The position numbers and the translations under genes were made by a program. Below are positions 52,401 to 59,722 of a DNA stretch of 64,000 nucleotides, one piece after another (positions within the stretch are counted from its first letter, which is position 1; each line of letters opens with the position of its first letter). This DNA is from an uncultured Prevotella sp. Its GTDB lineage: Bacteria > Bacteroidota > Bacteroidia > Bacteroidales > Bacteroidaceae. Under the pieces are notes generated by a model. The model was given only the letters and a program-made list of their open reading frames with translations, was not told the origin of the DNA and made no database searches. The stretch covers positions 82,276 to 146,275 of the forward strand of contig CAMJGE010000005.1 in assembly GCA_946405145.1 (NCBI GenBank), read 5' to 3'.

Positions 52401-52794
52401 TGGCTGTCACAACGGTCTCCTCATTCTCTGCAAAGCGGCGGGCGGTCTCTTTGACAATCGCAAACACCTCAGGCATCACCTCGTCGAGGGCTTTCTCGTA
52501 GATCTCAAGCACCTCTTTCTCAATCTTATCGATCTGTGCGAAGATATCGGCACGCTCGTCAATAGGGGTGCTCTCGATGGTGGCCTTCAGTTCTGCAATA
52601 CGTGCCTTCTGGGGATTGGCAGAGTCCTGAACCTGCTTCTGCAGTTCCTTCGTCCGCTGGCGGAGGGCATCGTTATCCAGTGATTCCACCTTTGCGGCAG
52701 CAGCCTTTGCCTGCTCCACAAACGGCTGAATCAGTTTCATGTCGCGCGAGGATTTGTCTCCAAAGAGCGACTTCAAAATCTTGTTGAAATTCAT
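49432..52794 (-). CDS. secA: Preprotein translocase ATPase SecA
   Basis: The protein has 1120 residues; Bacteroidota SecA is typically this long owing to inserts. It begins [18 protein letters not shown]. Walker A is [14 protein letters not shown], the DEAD-like Walker B is [13 protein letters not shown], and the helicase domain 2 includes [11 protein letters not shown] and [16 protein letters not shown]. An extra segment at about 330-440 enlarges the first nucleotide-binding domain. The C-terminus has a Gln-rich linker and the zinc-binding [13 protein letters not shown] that contacts SecB/ribosomes. It drives secretion through SecYEG. Own promoter at 52836-52867. Confidence 0.97.
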   Translation of the reverse strand: MNFNKILKSLFGDKSSRDMKLIQPFVEQAKAAAAKVESLDNDALRQRTKELQKQVQDSANPQKARIAELKATIESTPIDERADIFAQIDKIEKEVLEIYEKALDEVMPEVFAIVKETARRFAENEETVVTATDFDRELAADPKKDFITIDGDKAIYHNHWTAGGNDLKWEMIHYDVQLFGGTVLHQGKIAEMATGEGKTLVATLPVFLNALTGNGVHVVTVNDYLAKRDSEWMGPLYMFHGLSVDCIDKHQPNSEERRKAYQADITFGTNNEFGFDYLRDNMAVSPADLVQRSHNYAIVDEVDSVLIDDARTPLIISGPVPKGDDQMFEEYQPLVERLVGVQRQLATQYLADAKTLITEGNKLMEAGNKKDGQEKLDAGFLSLYRSHKALPKNKPLIKYLSEEGIKAGMLKTEEIYMENNNRRMPECIEPLYFVVDEKLNSCDLTDKGTAWLAKQVNDAELFVLPDITSELSALEAEANISDEDRLNKKDELLNHYAIQSERVHTLQQLLKAYCMFNKDDEYVVIDGEVKIVDEQTGRIMEGRRWSDGLHQAVEAKEHVKVEAATQTFATITLQNYFRMYHKLAGMTGTASTEAGEFWDIYKLDVVEIPTNRPVIRNDQDDRVYKTAREKYNAVIDEIVKMRESGRPTLVGTTSVEISELLSKMLSMRKIPHQVLNAKLHQKEADIVALAGQSTNGLGAVTIATNMAGRGTDIKLSPEVKAAGGLAIIGTERHESRRVDRQLRGRAGRQGDPGSSVFYVSLEDKLMRLFASERIASVMDRLGFKEGEMIESPMISKSIERAQKKVEENNFGIRKRLIEYDDVMNKQRTVIYEKRRHALMGERIGMDIANIIWDRVVNIIENNDYQGCKEEFLHILAMEVPFTSEEFINQPREVLTENAFQAAIGNFNRRTERIQTVANPIIKQVYENQGQMYERIMVPLTDGRRMFNIPCNLKEAYDTESKSVVKEFEKSILLHIIDDSWKENLRQLDELKHSVQNASYEQKDPLLIFKLESAKVWDDMINEMYNRICSILTRAQIPEMQQQVQEAAPEQRTQRQQYTESKQQIGEEQLVDRNQQAAAQQDTRAQQPRTPITKDKLPGRNDPCPCGSGKKFKNCHGKGIV

Positions 52795-52835
52795 CTTTTT
52801 ATCTAATTTTTATTGTTTACTACGTAAAAACGGGT

Positions 52836-52867
52836 GCAAAGATAGCACAAAATCACCGAAAAACCAA
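52836..52867 (-). promoter_or_regulatory. Promoter of the secA operon
   Basis: Minus strand: TTG (52865-52867), 20-bp spacer, TATCTTTGC (52836-52844). Confidence 0.75.
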
Positions 52868-52876
52868 ATTTATGCT

Positions 52877-54046
52877 TCAGTTTTTGAAATGAATCGCTGA
52901 TCTAAGCAGCAAACATAGTGCCACAATGATCATCCCTTCTGCGTAGTTCTGGAAAAGACTGCCAATCATAAACAAAGTAAACAGTGCGGCTTGCAGGATC
53001 CACCAACGGGTGGCGCGCCCCCTGATGACAGTAGGCAGGAAGAAGAAGGGCAGGGGATTAAACAGCAACAGCTGCAGATTGGTGCTGGTGGTGGGATGCT
53101 GGGAGAACAGCATGACAAACAGCACTAATCCCACCAGTCCTTGGGCTACCATTAATAATGTATCCCATAGTCGGAACGTCTTCTTTTTCCGCCATTCAAT
53201 GGCTATGATGATGAGGGAGATGACAAGCAATGCATAGGCACATTCCATAGGGGTGAACAGGAAGTCAGGCTCAATTACCTGTACGCCTGCCGGCACAATG
53301 GTTTTTCTTTCCTTGACCAACGGACGATAGTCGCCATTGGCATAAATCTGTGCCCGATCGAAGTCGTAAAGCAGATGGTCTGGCAGGAACTCCTGCTGCC
53401 GTCTGTCAGTGGCGAAATCAGCTTTTATGCCAAGTAAAATATCATTACCGAATGTAGCCCATGGGTGGTTTCTTGTACAGATATGAATCATCTCTCTGTA
53501 TGATGGCGTAAAACCTTCTTTATCAGTATATTCCACCTTTCCGTTTATGCTTTGCTCGATGATATCTCTTGGGCGTGTTGAGCAGTTGTCGTAGAAGTAA
53601 TTATAACGATAAATTTTATTCTCTGGCTGTAGGTTTCTTACCAATGCCAGGTAGAGGTTGTTCTTCTCTTCAGCAGTTAGATTGAGCACCTGCTCAGTGA
53701 CACTGCTGCCCACCTGGCGATACTCCTCCATGAAGTATTTCATGGGGACAGCCCCCAACTCATAGTCGGTCAGACCAAACACAAAGCGCAGTACAAAATA
53801 GGGCTTCTTGAAGTTGAAAACACCCCAGTTGAAGGCCAGGTCTTCCTGGGTTCTGAGGTCATGCCATCGCAGGGCGGTGTGGCCATACAGACTATAGATC
53901 TCTTCATGCGGTGAGCAGGTGAGCAGACTGACCTCCACAGAATCCATCGCATTTGTGAGAAGTGAATCCTGGGCTGCCGCTTTGAGCGGAAGTATCATCA
54001 GAATGATACCTAAAAATGTACAAAAATCCTTTCTTAAATGTTTCAC
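52877..54046 (-). CDS. DUF4105 domain membrane protein
   Basis: A GTG at 54046 gives 389 residues with a good signal peptide (VKHLRKDFCTFLGIILMILPLKAAAQ, listed in two parts: basic KHLRK, then the hydrophobic run); the frame runs on to 54193 but lacks a better start. The periplasmic region has the DUF4105 (Lnb N-terminal-like) features SLYGHTALRW, FNWGVFNF and YNYFYDNCSTRPRDIIE, with conserved His and Cys that could be catalytic in a papain-like fold. Four or five transmembrane helices fill residues 250-385. Function is not established. A TATTTTTGC box at 54050-54058 is so close to the GTG that the start may be leaderless or the box fortuitous. Confidence 0.75.
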   Translation of the reverse strand: MKHLRKDFCTFLGIILMILPLKAAAQDSLLTNAMDSVEVSLLTCSPHEEIYSLYGHTALRWHDLRTQEDLAFNWGVFNFKKPYFVLRFVFGLTDYELGAVPMKYFMEEYRQVGSSVTEQVLNLTAEEKNNLYLALVRNLQPENKIYRYNYFYDNCSTRPRDIIEQSINGKVEYTDKEGFTPSYREMIHICTRNHPWATFGNDILLGIKADFATDRRQQEFLPDHLLYDFDRAQIYANGDYRPLVKERKTIVPAGVQVIEPDFLFTPMECAYALLVISLIIIAIEWRKKKTFRLWDTLLMVAQGLVGLVLFVMLFSQHPTTSTNLQLLLFNPLPFFFLPTVIRGRATRWWILQAALFTLFMIGSLFQNYAEGMIIVALCLLLRSAIHFKN

Positions 54047-54103
54047 GATGCAAAAATAGCTTATATTTTGCAGTAAAAAGCGTTTTATTCCAATTTTTTT
54101 CAA

Positions 54104-54112
54104 TAATTTTGC
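54104..54112 (+). promoter_or_regulatory. -7 box for the outer-membrane protein/lptC operon
   Basis: TAATTTTGC 38 bases before the ATG at 54151. The -33 element is unclear. Confidence 0.5.
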
Positions 54113-54150
54113 ACGCTGAAATGATTTTCTATAGAAATAAAGCTCAAAAT

Positions 54151-55443
54151 ATGAATAAATCTCTCTGTTGTCTTGCCTTGATGGCACTGACAACTATAGG
54201 TGCCTCAGCACAGAGTGGCACGAACTCACCTTATAGCCAGTTCGGACTTGGAGACCTGGCTAATCAGACTGTTGGACAGAATAAAGGTATGGGTGGTGTT
54301 GGTTACGGTTTCCGTATGGGAAACGAAGTCAACCCGATGAACCCTGCTTCCTATTCATCTGTTGATTCTCTTACTTTCATTTTCGACGCAGGATTGTCTC
54401 TTCAGACAACTCAGATGCGCGAGGGGCAGGAGAAACTTAATTCGAAAAGTGGTGGTTTTGACTATGTGGTAGGTACTTTGCGCCTGATGAAGCATCTGGG
54501 TATGTCTTTCGGTATCCTGCCTTATTCGAATGTCGGCTATAAATACTATACCAGGGAAAGACTTCCTGAAGTGGATGCCACGATCCGTACGACACACGAA
54601 GGTTCGGGCGGCTATAACCAGGTGTTCCTCGGCTTAGGCTATCAGATCATCAAACCCTTGTCAGTAGGTTTCAACTTTGCCTATCTCTGGGGTACCGGAG
54701 AGCGTAGCGTAGCTACCAGCAGTACCAGCGATGTGAACACACTGACCAAGATCTATCGTACCACCATGAATAGCTACCGGCTCGATATTGGTCTGCAATA
54801 TGTACAGCCGTTGAGCAAGAATGACAAATTGACACTTGGTGTGGTTGTCAGTCCGGGACATAACACGGGTGCCGACCCTGAGTGTATCATTACCAACAGA
54901 AAATCTACAACCGGTCAGAGAGACTCTTTGACTTATCAGCTTGATGATGCCATCGAACTGCCCTGGACCTATGGTGCAGGACTGGCCTTTCAGCATGGCA
55001 ACAAATTGCGTGTGGGGGTTGATTACCAGATGCAGAAATGGGGTAATGTGGTGATGCCGGAGTATGTCGATGAAGGCAATGGCAAAGGCTCCTATCAGTT
55101 GAAATCCGGTCTCTTGAAGGATATGCACCGTGTGAATGTAGGTGCCGAGTATGTGCCTAATGCCAACAGTGTGAAGTTCTTCAACCGTGTGCGCTATCGT
55201 ATCGGTGCCGGCTATACTACACCTTATTATTATATTAATAATGGTGATGGTCCCAAAGAATATCATGTCAGCCTCGGCTTCGGCATACCTATCCTGAATA
55301 ATTACAACCACCGTTCTATTCTGAACATCAGTGCAGAGTGGAACCGTCGTTCTGCTTCAAATCTGGTTAAGGAGAACACCTTCCGCATCAACATCGGACT
55401 TACCTTCAACGAGAGATGGTTTGCAAAATGGAAGGTAGATTAA
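54151..55443 (+). CDS. Outer-membrane beta-barrel protein (FadL/OmpP1-like porin)
   Basis: From ATG 54151 there are 430 residues with signal peptide MNKSLCCLALMALTTIGASAQ. The early motif NSPYSQFGLGDL and GGVGYGFRMGNEVNPMNPASY is typical of FadL-type and related Bacteroidota barrels. Alternating strands with aromatic girdles run to the end (FRINIGLTFNERWF). It is predicted as an outer-membrane channel for hydrophobic or small solutes; the substrate is unknown. The stop codon TAA (55441-55443) is supplied by the first bases of the family D repeat, and the lptC start lies 16 bases upstream of that stop. Confidence 0.8.
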   Translation: MNKSLCCLALMALTTIGASAQSGTNSPYSQFGLGDLANQTVGQNKGMGGVGYGFRMGNEVNPMNPASYSSVDSLTFIFDAGLSLQTTQMREGQEKLNSKSGGFDYVVGTLRLMKHLGMSFGILPYSNVGYKYYTRERLPEVDATIRTTHEGSGGYNQVFLGLGYQIIKPLSVGFNFAYLWGTGERSVATSSTSDVNTLTKIYRTTMNSYRLDIGLQYVQPLSKNDKLTLGVVVSPGHNTGADPECIITNRKSTTGQRDSLTYQLDDAIELPWTYGAGLAFQHGNKLRVGVDYQMQKWGNVVMPEYVDEGNGKGSYQLKSGLLKDMHRVNVGAEYVPNANSVKFFNRVRYRIGAGYTTPYYYINNGDGPKEYHVSLGFGIPILNNYNHRSILNISAEWNRRSASNLVKENTFRINIGLTFNERWFAKWKVD

Positions 55444-56123
55444 AGGTAAAAAAGGATAAAAGTAAAAAAGTAAAAGGGGTATTTTACCTTCTTACCTTTT
55501 TACCTTTTTGCTTTTTCTCCTGTGGGAATGAGGTGAAGGAGCATACCGCACCTCCCATCTTTGACCGTGACTCTGTGTCGATGATGACTTCCTATGGCGT
55601 CAACACGCTGATCAGCGACTCAGGTGTCATCAAGTACCGCATCGTGACAGAACGTTGGGATGTGAACATGGTGCGCCATCCGTCGCGCTGGACTTTCGAA
55701 AAAGGTGTCTTCTTCGAACAGTTCGACGAGAAATTTCATGTGCAGGCTTATATCCAGGCAGATACAGCCTGGTATTATGACCAGCAGAAGCTCTGGCATC
55801 TGCGGGGTAGGGTGCGTATCCGCAATATCAACGGACTGATTTACACCAGCGAGGAACTTTATTGGGATGGGATGAAACATGAACTCTATTCCAACGTGTT
55901 CTCGAAGGTGGTCACCCCTGAACGCCAGATGGAAGGCTCCTATTTCCGTAGCGATGAGCAGATGCGCCATTATATGGTCAGCAACTCGAAAGGCTCTTTC
56001 GAACGGGAGGATATGACTGGCGAGAGCAAGGCTGAGGAACAGCCTCAGAATCCTGCAGATACCGCAACGGTGGAGGAGCCCATGCGTCAGGCAGCCCAAA
56101 AACACAGGAGGACCGCCCCATGA
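55428..56123 (+). CDS. lptC: LPS export periplasmic lipoprotein LptC with repeat-encoded signal peptide
   Basis: From ATG 55428 there are 231 residues (another ATG at 55416 is possible). Residues 4-14 are lysine-rich (LKVKKDKSKKVK), residues 17-29 are hydrophobic (VFYLLTFLPFCFF) and SC marks a lipidation site. This whole signal sequence is encoded by the family D inverted repeat. The mature region (ISDSGVIKYRIVTERWDV, WYYDQQKLWHLRGRVRI, SEELYWDGMKHELYS) fits the LptC/OstA beta-jellyroll that receives lipopolysaccharide from LptBFG. The C-terminus is a low-complexity Glu/Gln/Pro tail. Its stop overlaps the CNNM gene start (ATGA). Confidence 0.85.
   Translation: MEGRLKVKKDKSKKVKGVFYLLTFLPFCFFSCGNEVKEHTAPPIFDRDSVSMMTSYGVNTLISDSGVIKYRIVTERWDVNMVRHPSRWTFEKGVFFEQFDEKFHVQAYIQADTAWYYDQQKLWHLRGRVRIRNINGLIYTSEELYWDGMKHELYSNVFSKVVTPERQMEGSYFRSDEQMRHYMVSNSKGSFEREDMTGESKAEEQPQNPADTATVEEPMRQAAQKHRRTAP
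55442..55517 (+). repeat. Family D AAGGTAAA inverted repeat encoding the LptC signal peptide
   Basis: Left arm: tandem units such as AAGGTAAAA, AAGGATAAA, AGTAAAAA, AGTAAAAG (55442-55478). Right arm: TTTTACCTT, CTTACCTTT, TTACCTTTT, TGCTTTTT (55481-55517), the reverse complement of the same unit. Unit spacing is 8-9 bp. Confidence 0.88.
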
Positions 56124-57403
56124 CAGCACTGATCATCTGGCTTATCGTCTCCCTGCTGGCCTCTGCTTTCTTCTCAGGCATGGAAATAGCCTTTGTCTCC
56201 AGCAACCGTCTGTTGGCTGAGATGGACAAGGAGAAGAACGGTCTGGCTCAGAAAGCTATCGCAATCTTCTATCAGCACCCCAATAATTTTGTCTCCACGA
56301 TGCTGGTGGGCAATAACATTGCGCTGGTGATATATGGTATCCTCTTCGCGAAGATCTTCGACGAGACACTCTTCTATCCCTTGAGTGATGGCATGCGCGT
56401 CACCTGTGATACGCTGCTGTCGACGCTGGTGGTGCTCTTTACAGGCGAATTCATTCCCAAATCCATCTTCAAGAACAATCCGAACACCCTGCTCACCTTC
56501 TTTGCGGTGCCTGCCTATCTGTTCTATGTGGTGCTATATCCCATATCACGTCTGGCCACGCTGCTGTCGAAGGGACTGCTCCGTCTGGTGGGTATCCGTA
56601 TGAATAAGGATGCCGACGAACATGAGTTCACGAAGGTGGATCTCGACTACCTCGTGCAGAGCAGTATTGACAATGCCGCCGATGATGACAAGATCGACGA
56701 GGAAGTGAAGATCTTCCAGAATGCCCTCGATTTCTCTGAGACGAAGGTGCGCGACTGCATGGTGCCCCGCACGGAGATCGATGCGGTGGAGGACACGACG
56801 ACGATCAGCGGTCTTCAGCAGGTGTTCGTGGAGAGCGGGCACAGCAAGATCATTGTCTATCATGAGGATATCGATCATATCACAGGCTATGTACACTCCA
56901 GTGATATGTTCCGCCTGACAGCCGCTCAGTCGGATGCCGCCTTGAACAGTCTGAGTCCGTCTCTGGTGCGTAGCATCTCCTATGTGCCTGAGACGATGCT
57001 GGCTTCCAAGCTGATGCGTATGCTGATGCAGGAGAAGCGCTCGCTGGCAGTGGTGGTGGATGAGTTTGGCGGCACCAGCGGTCTGGTGTCACTCGAGGAT
57101 ATCATGGAGGAGATCACGGGTGAGATTGAGGACGAGCACGACAACTCCAACCATGTGGCGAAGCAGATCAGTGAGCACGAATATGTGCTCTCAGCCCGAC
57201 TGGAGATAGAGAAGATCAACGAGATGTTCGAACTAAACTTGCCGGAGAATGATGATTATATGACACTAGGCGGTCTGATCCTCCACGAATATCAGTCGTT
57301 CCCCAAGCTCAACGAGGTGGTCACAATAGCCGGTTATGAGTTCAAAATCATCAAGAATACAGCCACAAAAATCGAGCTGGTGCGATTAAAGGTGGTAGAA
57401 TGA
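56120..57403 (+). CDS. CNNM/CorC-HlyC-family membrane protein (hemolysin-like, DUF21-CBS)
   Basis: The protein has 427 residues. A DUF21/CNNM transmembrane domain with about four helices occupies 1-180 (SLLASAFFSGMEIAFVSSNR, STMLVGNNIALVIYG). A CBS pair follows at about 205-330 (VRDCMVPRTEIDAVEDT, LAVVVDEFGGTSGLVSLED). The C-terminal CorC_HlyC domain completes it (RLEIEKINEMFELNLPENDD). Family members are linked to divalent-cation (Mg2+/Co2+) transport or efflux; older names call them hemolysins. ATGA overlap with lptC indicates one transcript. Confidence 0.92.
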   Translation: MTALIIWLIVSLLASAFFSGMEIAFVSSNRLLAEMDKEKNGLAQKAIAIFYQHPNNFVSTMLVGNNIALVIYGILFAKIFDETLFYPLSDGMRVTCDTLLSTLVVLFTGEFIPKSIFKNNPNTLLTFFAVPAYLFYVVLYPISRLATLLSKGLLRLVGIRMNKDADEHEFTKVDLDYLVQSSIDNAADDDKIDEEVKIFQNALDFSETKVRDCMVPRTEIDAVEDTTTISGLQQVFVESGHSKIIVYHEDIDHITGYVHSSDMFRLTAAQSDAALNSLSPSLVRSISYVPETMLASKLMRMLMQEKRSLAVVVDEFGGTSGLVSLEDIMEEITGEIEDEHDNSNHVAKQISEHEYVLSARLEIEKINEMFELNLPENDDYMTLGGLILHEYQSFPKLNEVVTIAGYEFKIIKNTATKIELVRLKVVE

Positions 57404-57446
57404 GTGGTTTTTTGCTTAAAAATTTCTTCGTTTGCAGTAAATTTTG

Positions 57447-57454
57447 TAATTTTG
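57447..57454 (+). promoter_or_regulatory. -7 box for the PpiD-like gene
   Basis: TAATTTTG within the 126-base gap after the CNNM gene. The -33 element is uncertain. Confidence 0.45.
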
Positions 57455-57529
57455 TGCCCGATTTGTGCGCATCTACGTGTGCACGTGTTAATAAAGATAG
57501 AATAATTTAAATAAAAAAAATAGTCAAAA

Positions 57530-59665
57530 ATGGCAGCATTAGGAAAAATCAGAAAGAGAGGCGTAGCGCTGGTGATTATCATCGGCCTTGGCCTGTTCGC
57601 CTTTATTGCTGAAGAGGCTTTCCGTTCTTGCGAAGCAACCAAGAACCAGCAGCGTCAGCAGGTAGGCGAGGTGTTAGGAAACAAAATCAATGTACAGGAG
57701 TTCCAGGCACTGGTAGATGAATACCAGGATGTGCTGAAGATGACTCAGGGTGTGGACAACTTCACTGAGGAGCAGCTCAACAGCATCAAGGATGAGGTCT
57801 GGAGTCAGTATGTCAATGAGCAGATCATTGCAAACGAGACAGAGAAGATCGGTCTTACCGTTACCGATGAGGAACTGCAGAACATCATGAAGGAGGGTAC
57901 CAACCCCATGCTTCTGCGCTCACCGTTCGTGAATCAGGAGACAGGTCGCTTCGATGCCACCATGCTTACCAAGTTCCTCTCTGACTACAAGCGCAGCCTG
58001 AGCAACTCTCAGCTGGCAGAGTCTTACGAGAAGGTGTATAAGTACTGGCAGTTCATCGAGAAGCAGATCCGTCAGCAGACCCTGGCTCAGAAGTATCAGG
58101 CACTGATTGCCAACAGCCTGATCTCTAACCCTGTATCAGCCAAGATGGCTTTCGAGGGTCAGAACCAGGAGGCTGATGTGCAGCTCGCTTCTATCGCCTA
58201 TTCTTCTATCAACGACAACGATGTGAAGGTTGAGGAGAGCGATCTGAAGGCAAAGTACGAAGAGGATAAGGAGATGTTCAAGCAGCCCGTCGAGACCCGC
58301 GATATCAAGTACGTTAGCTTCCAGGTGGTTGCTTCTGCAGCCGACCGCAAGGCGCTGATGAACACGATGGTGGATGCCTCTCAGAAGCTCCAGAGCGGTG
58401 CAAACCCTGCTGAGGTGGTACGTAAGGCACAGTCACAGTTCCCCTATACCGGCATCGCTGCTACCAAGCGTGCCTATCCTTTCGACATCGCTGCCAAGCT
58501 CGACTCTATGGCTGTAGGTCAGACCACAGCTCCTTTCGAGTCAAAGGCAGACAACACCCTGAATGTGGTGAAGCTCATCTCTAAGAGCCAGATGCCCGAC
58601 AGCATCGAGTATCGTCAGATCCAGGTTGGTGGTGCTACCGCTGAGGCTGCGCATAAGACTGCCGATAGCATCTATACCGCTCTGAAGGCTGGTGCCAGCT
58701 TCGAGGAGCTGGCTAAGAAGTACGGTCAGACCGGTGAGACCATGTGGCTTACCTCTGCCATGTACGAGAACAACAACTCTATGGATGAGGAGTCAAAGAA
58801 CTATCTGAACACCATCAATGCCCTTTCCGTGAACGATGTGAAGAACCTCGAGTTTGCTCAGGGTAACATCATCCTTCAGGTTACCAACCGCAAGGCACTG
58901 GTAGAGAAGTATGATGTGGCTGTCATCAAGCACACCATCGATTTCTCTAAGAGCACCTATTCTGAGGCTTACAATAAGTTCAGCCAGTATGTCAGCGAGA
59001 ACAAGACCATTGCCGATCTTGAGAAGAACGCCGCTAAGTTCGGCTTCAGTGTTCAGGAGCGTAAGGATATCTTCAACTCTGATCACAATGTAGCAGGCTT
59101 GCGTGCTACCCGTGAGGCCATGAAGTGGATCTTTGATGCTAAGGAGGGTGAGGTTAGTCCCCTCTATGAGTGTGGCAACAACGACAACCTGCTGGTTGTG
59201 GCTATGACCAAGATTCACCCCGTGGGCTATCGCTCACTCGAGAGCGTGAAGGACATGCTGCGCCAGGATGTGATCCGCGACAAGAAGTTCGAGCAGATCA
59301 AGACCAAGCTGGCAGGTGTTGCTGATATCGCAGCAGCCAAGGCCAAGGGCGCCCGCATCGACTCCGTGAAGCAGGTTACCTTCTCAGCTCCTGTCTTCGT
59401 TCAGGCTACCGGTGCCAGCGAGCCCGCTCTCTCTGGAGCCATCGCAGCCAGCAAGCAGGGGGCCTTCAGCAAGGCCGTTGTCAAGGGTAACGGTGGTGCT
59501 TATCTCTTCCAGGTGCTGAAGAAGGCAGAGCGCCAGGGTGTGAAGTACGACGAGAAGCTGATGGAGCAGCAGCTTCAGCAGCGCGCCATGCAGGCAGCAG
59601 GCCGTTTCCTCCAGGAGCTCTATCAGAAGGCAGAGGTTGTCGACAACCGCTATCTGTTCTTCTAA
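57530..59665 (+). CDS. PpiD-like periplasmic foldase with SurA-N and parvulin-type regions
   Basis: The protein has 711 residues. A single N-terminal anchor (VALVIIIGLGLFAFIAEEAF, about 11-30) holds it in the inner membrane. The SurA_N-type chaperone region is at about 40-190 (VGEVLGNKINVQEFQALVDE, LTVTDEELQNIM). A parvulin-like region follows at about 350-460 (SIEYRQIQVGGATAEAAHK, GASFEELAKKYGQTGE). Domain order and length match PpiD. It assists folding of secreted and outer-membrane proteins. Codon use is as biased as in the glycolytic gene, suggesting high expression. A TAATTTTG box lies at 57447-57454. Confidence 0.88.
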   Translation: MAALGKIRKRGVALVIIIGLGLFAFIAEEAFRSCEATKNQQRQQVGEVLGNKINVQEFQALVDEYQDVLKMTQGVDNFTEEQLNSIKDEVWSQYVNEQIIANETEKIGLTVTDEELQNIMKEGTNPMLLRSPFVNQETGRFDATMLTKFLSDYKRSLSNSQLAESYEKVYKYWQFIEKQIRQQTLAQKYQALIANSLISNPVSAKMAFEGQNQEADVQLASIAYSSINDNDVKVEESDLKAKYEEDKEMFKQPVETRDIKYVSFQVVASAADRKALMNTMVDASQKLQSGANPAEVVRKAQSQFPYTGIAATKRAYPFDIAAKLDSMAVGQTTAPFESKADNTLNVVKLISKSQMPDSIEYRQIQVGGATAEAAHKTADSIYTALKAGASFEELAKKYGQTGETMWLTSAMYENNNSMDEESKNYLNTINALSVNDVKNLEFAQGNIILQVTNRKALVEKYDVAVIKHTIDFSKSTYSEAYNKFSQYVSENKTIADLEKNAAKFGFSVQERKDIFNSDHNVAGLRATREAMKWIFDAKEGEVSPLYECGNNDNLLVVAMTKIHPVGYRSLESVKDMLRQDVIRDKKFEQIKTKLAGVADIAAAKAKGARIDSVKQVTFSAPVFVQATGASEPALSGAIAASKQGAFSKAVVKGNGGAYLFQVLKKAERQGVKYDEKLMEQQLQQRAMQAAGRFLQELYQKAEVVDNRYLFF

Positions 59666-59681
59666 TAATAACCGGTAAACC
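59665..59681 (+). repeat. Family C fragment after the PpiD-like gene
   Basis: AATAACCGGTAAACCAA matches the right arm of C2 (AATAACCGGTAACCAA) with one extra A. It begins at the stop codon region of the upstream gene. Confidence 0.5.
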
Positions 59682-59719
59682 AAGAGAGGCACTCCAAATC
59701 AGGGGCGCCTCTCTTTTTT
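59682..59719 (+). terminator. Intrinsic terminator after the PpiD-like gene
   Basis: AAGAGAGGC (59682-59690) pairs with GCCTCTCTT (59707-59715), followed by TTTT. A convergent gene ends four bases beyond. Confidence 0.8.
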
Positions 59720-59722
59720 ATG

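Noticed and set aside
54047..54193. Longer N-terminus for the DUF4105 protein from a TTG at 54193
   Set aside because: It would overlap the divergent porin start and its promoter and would bury the signal peptide at residue 50.
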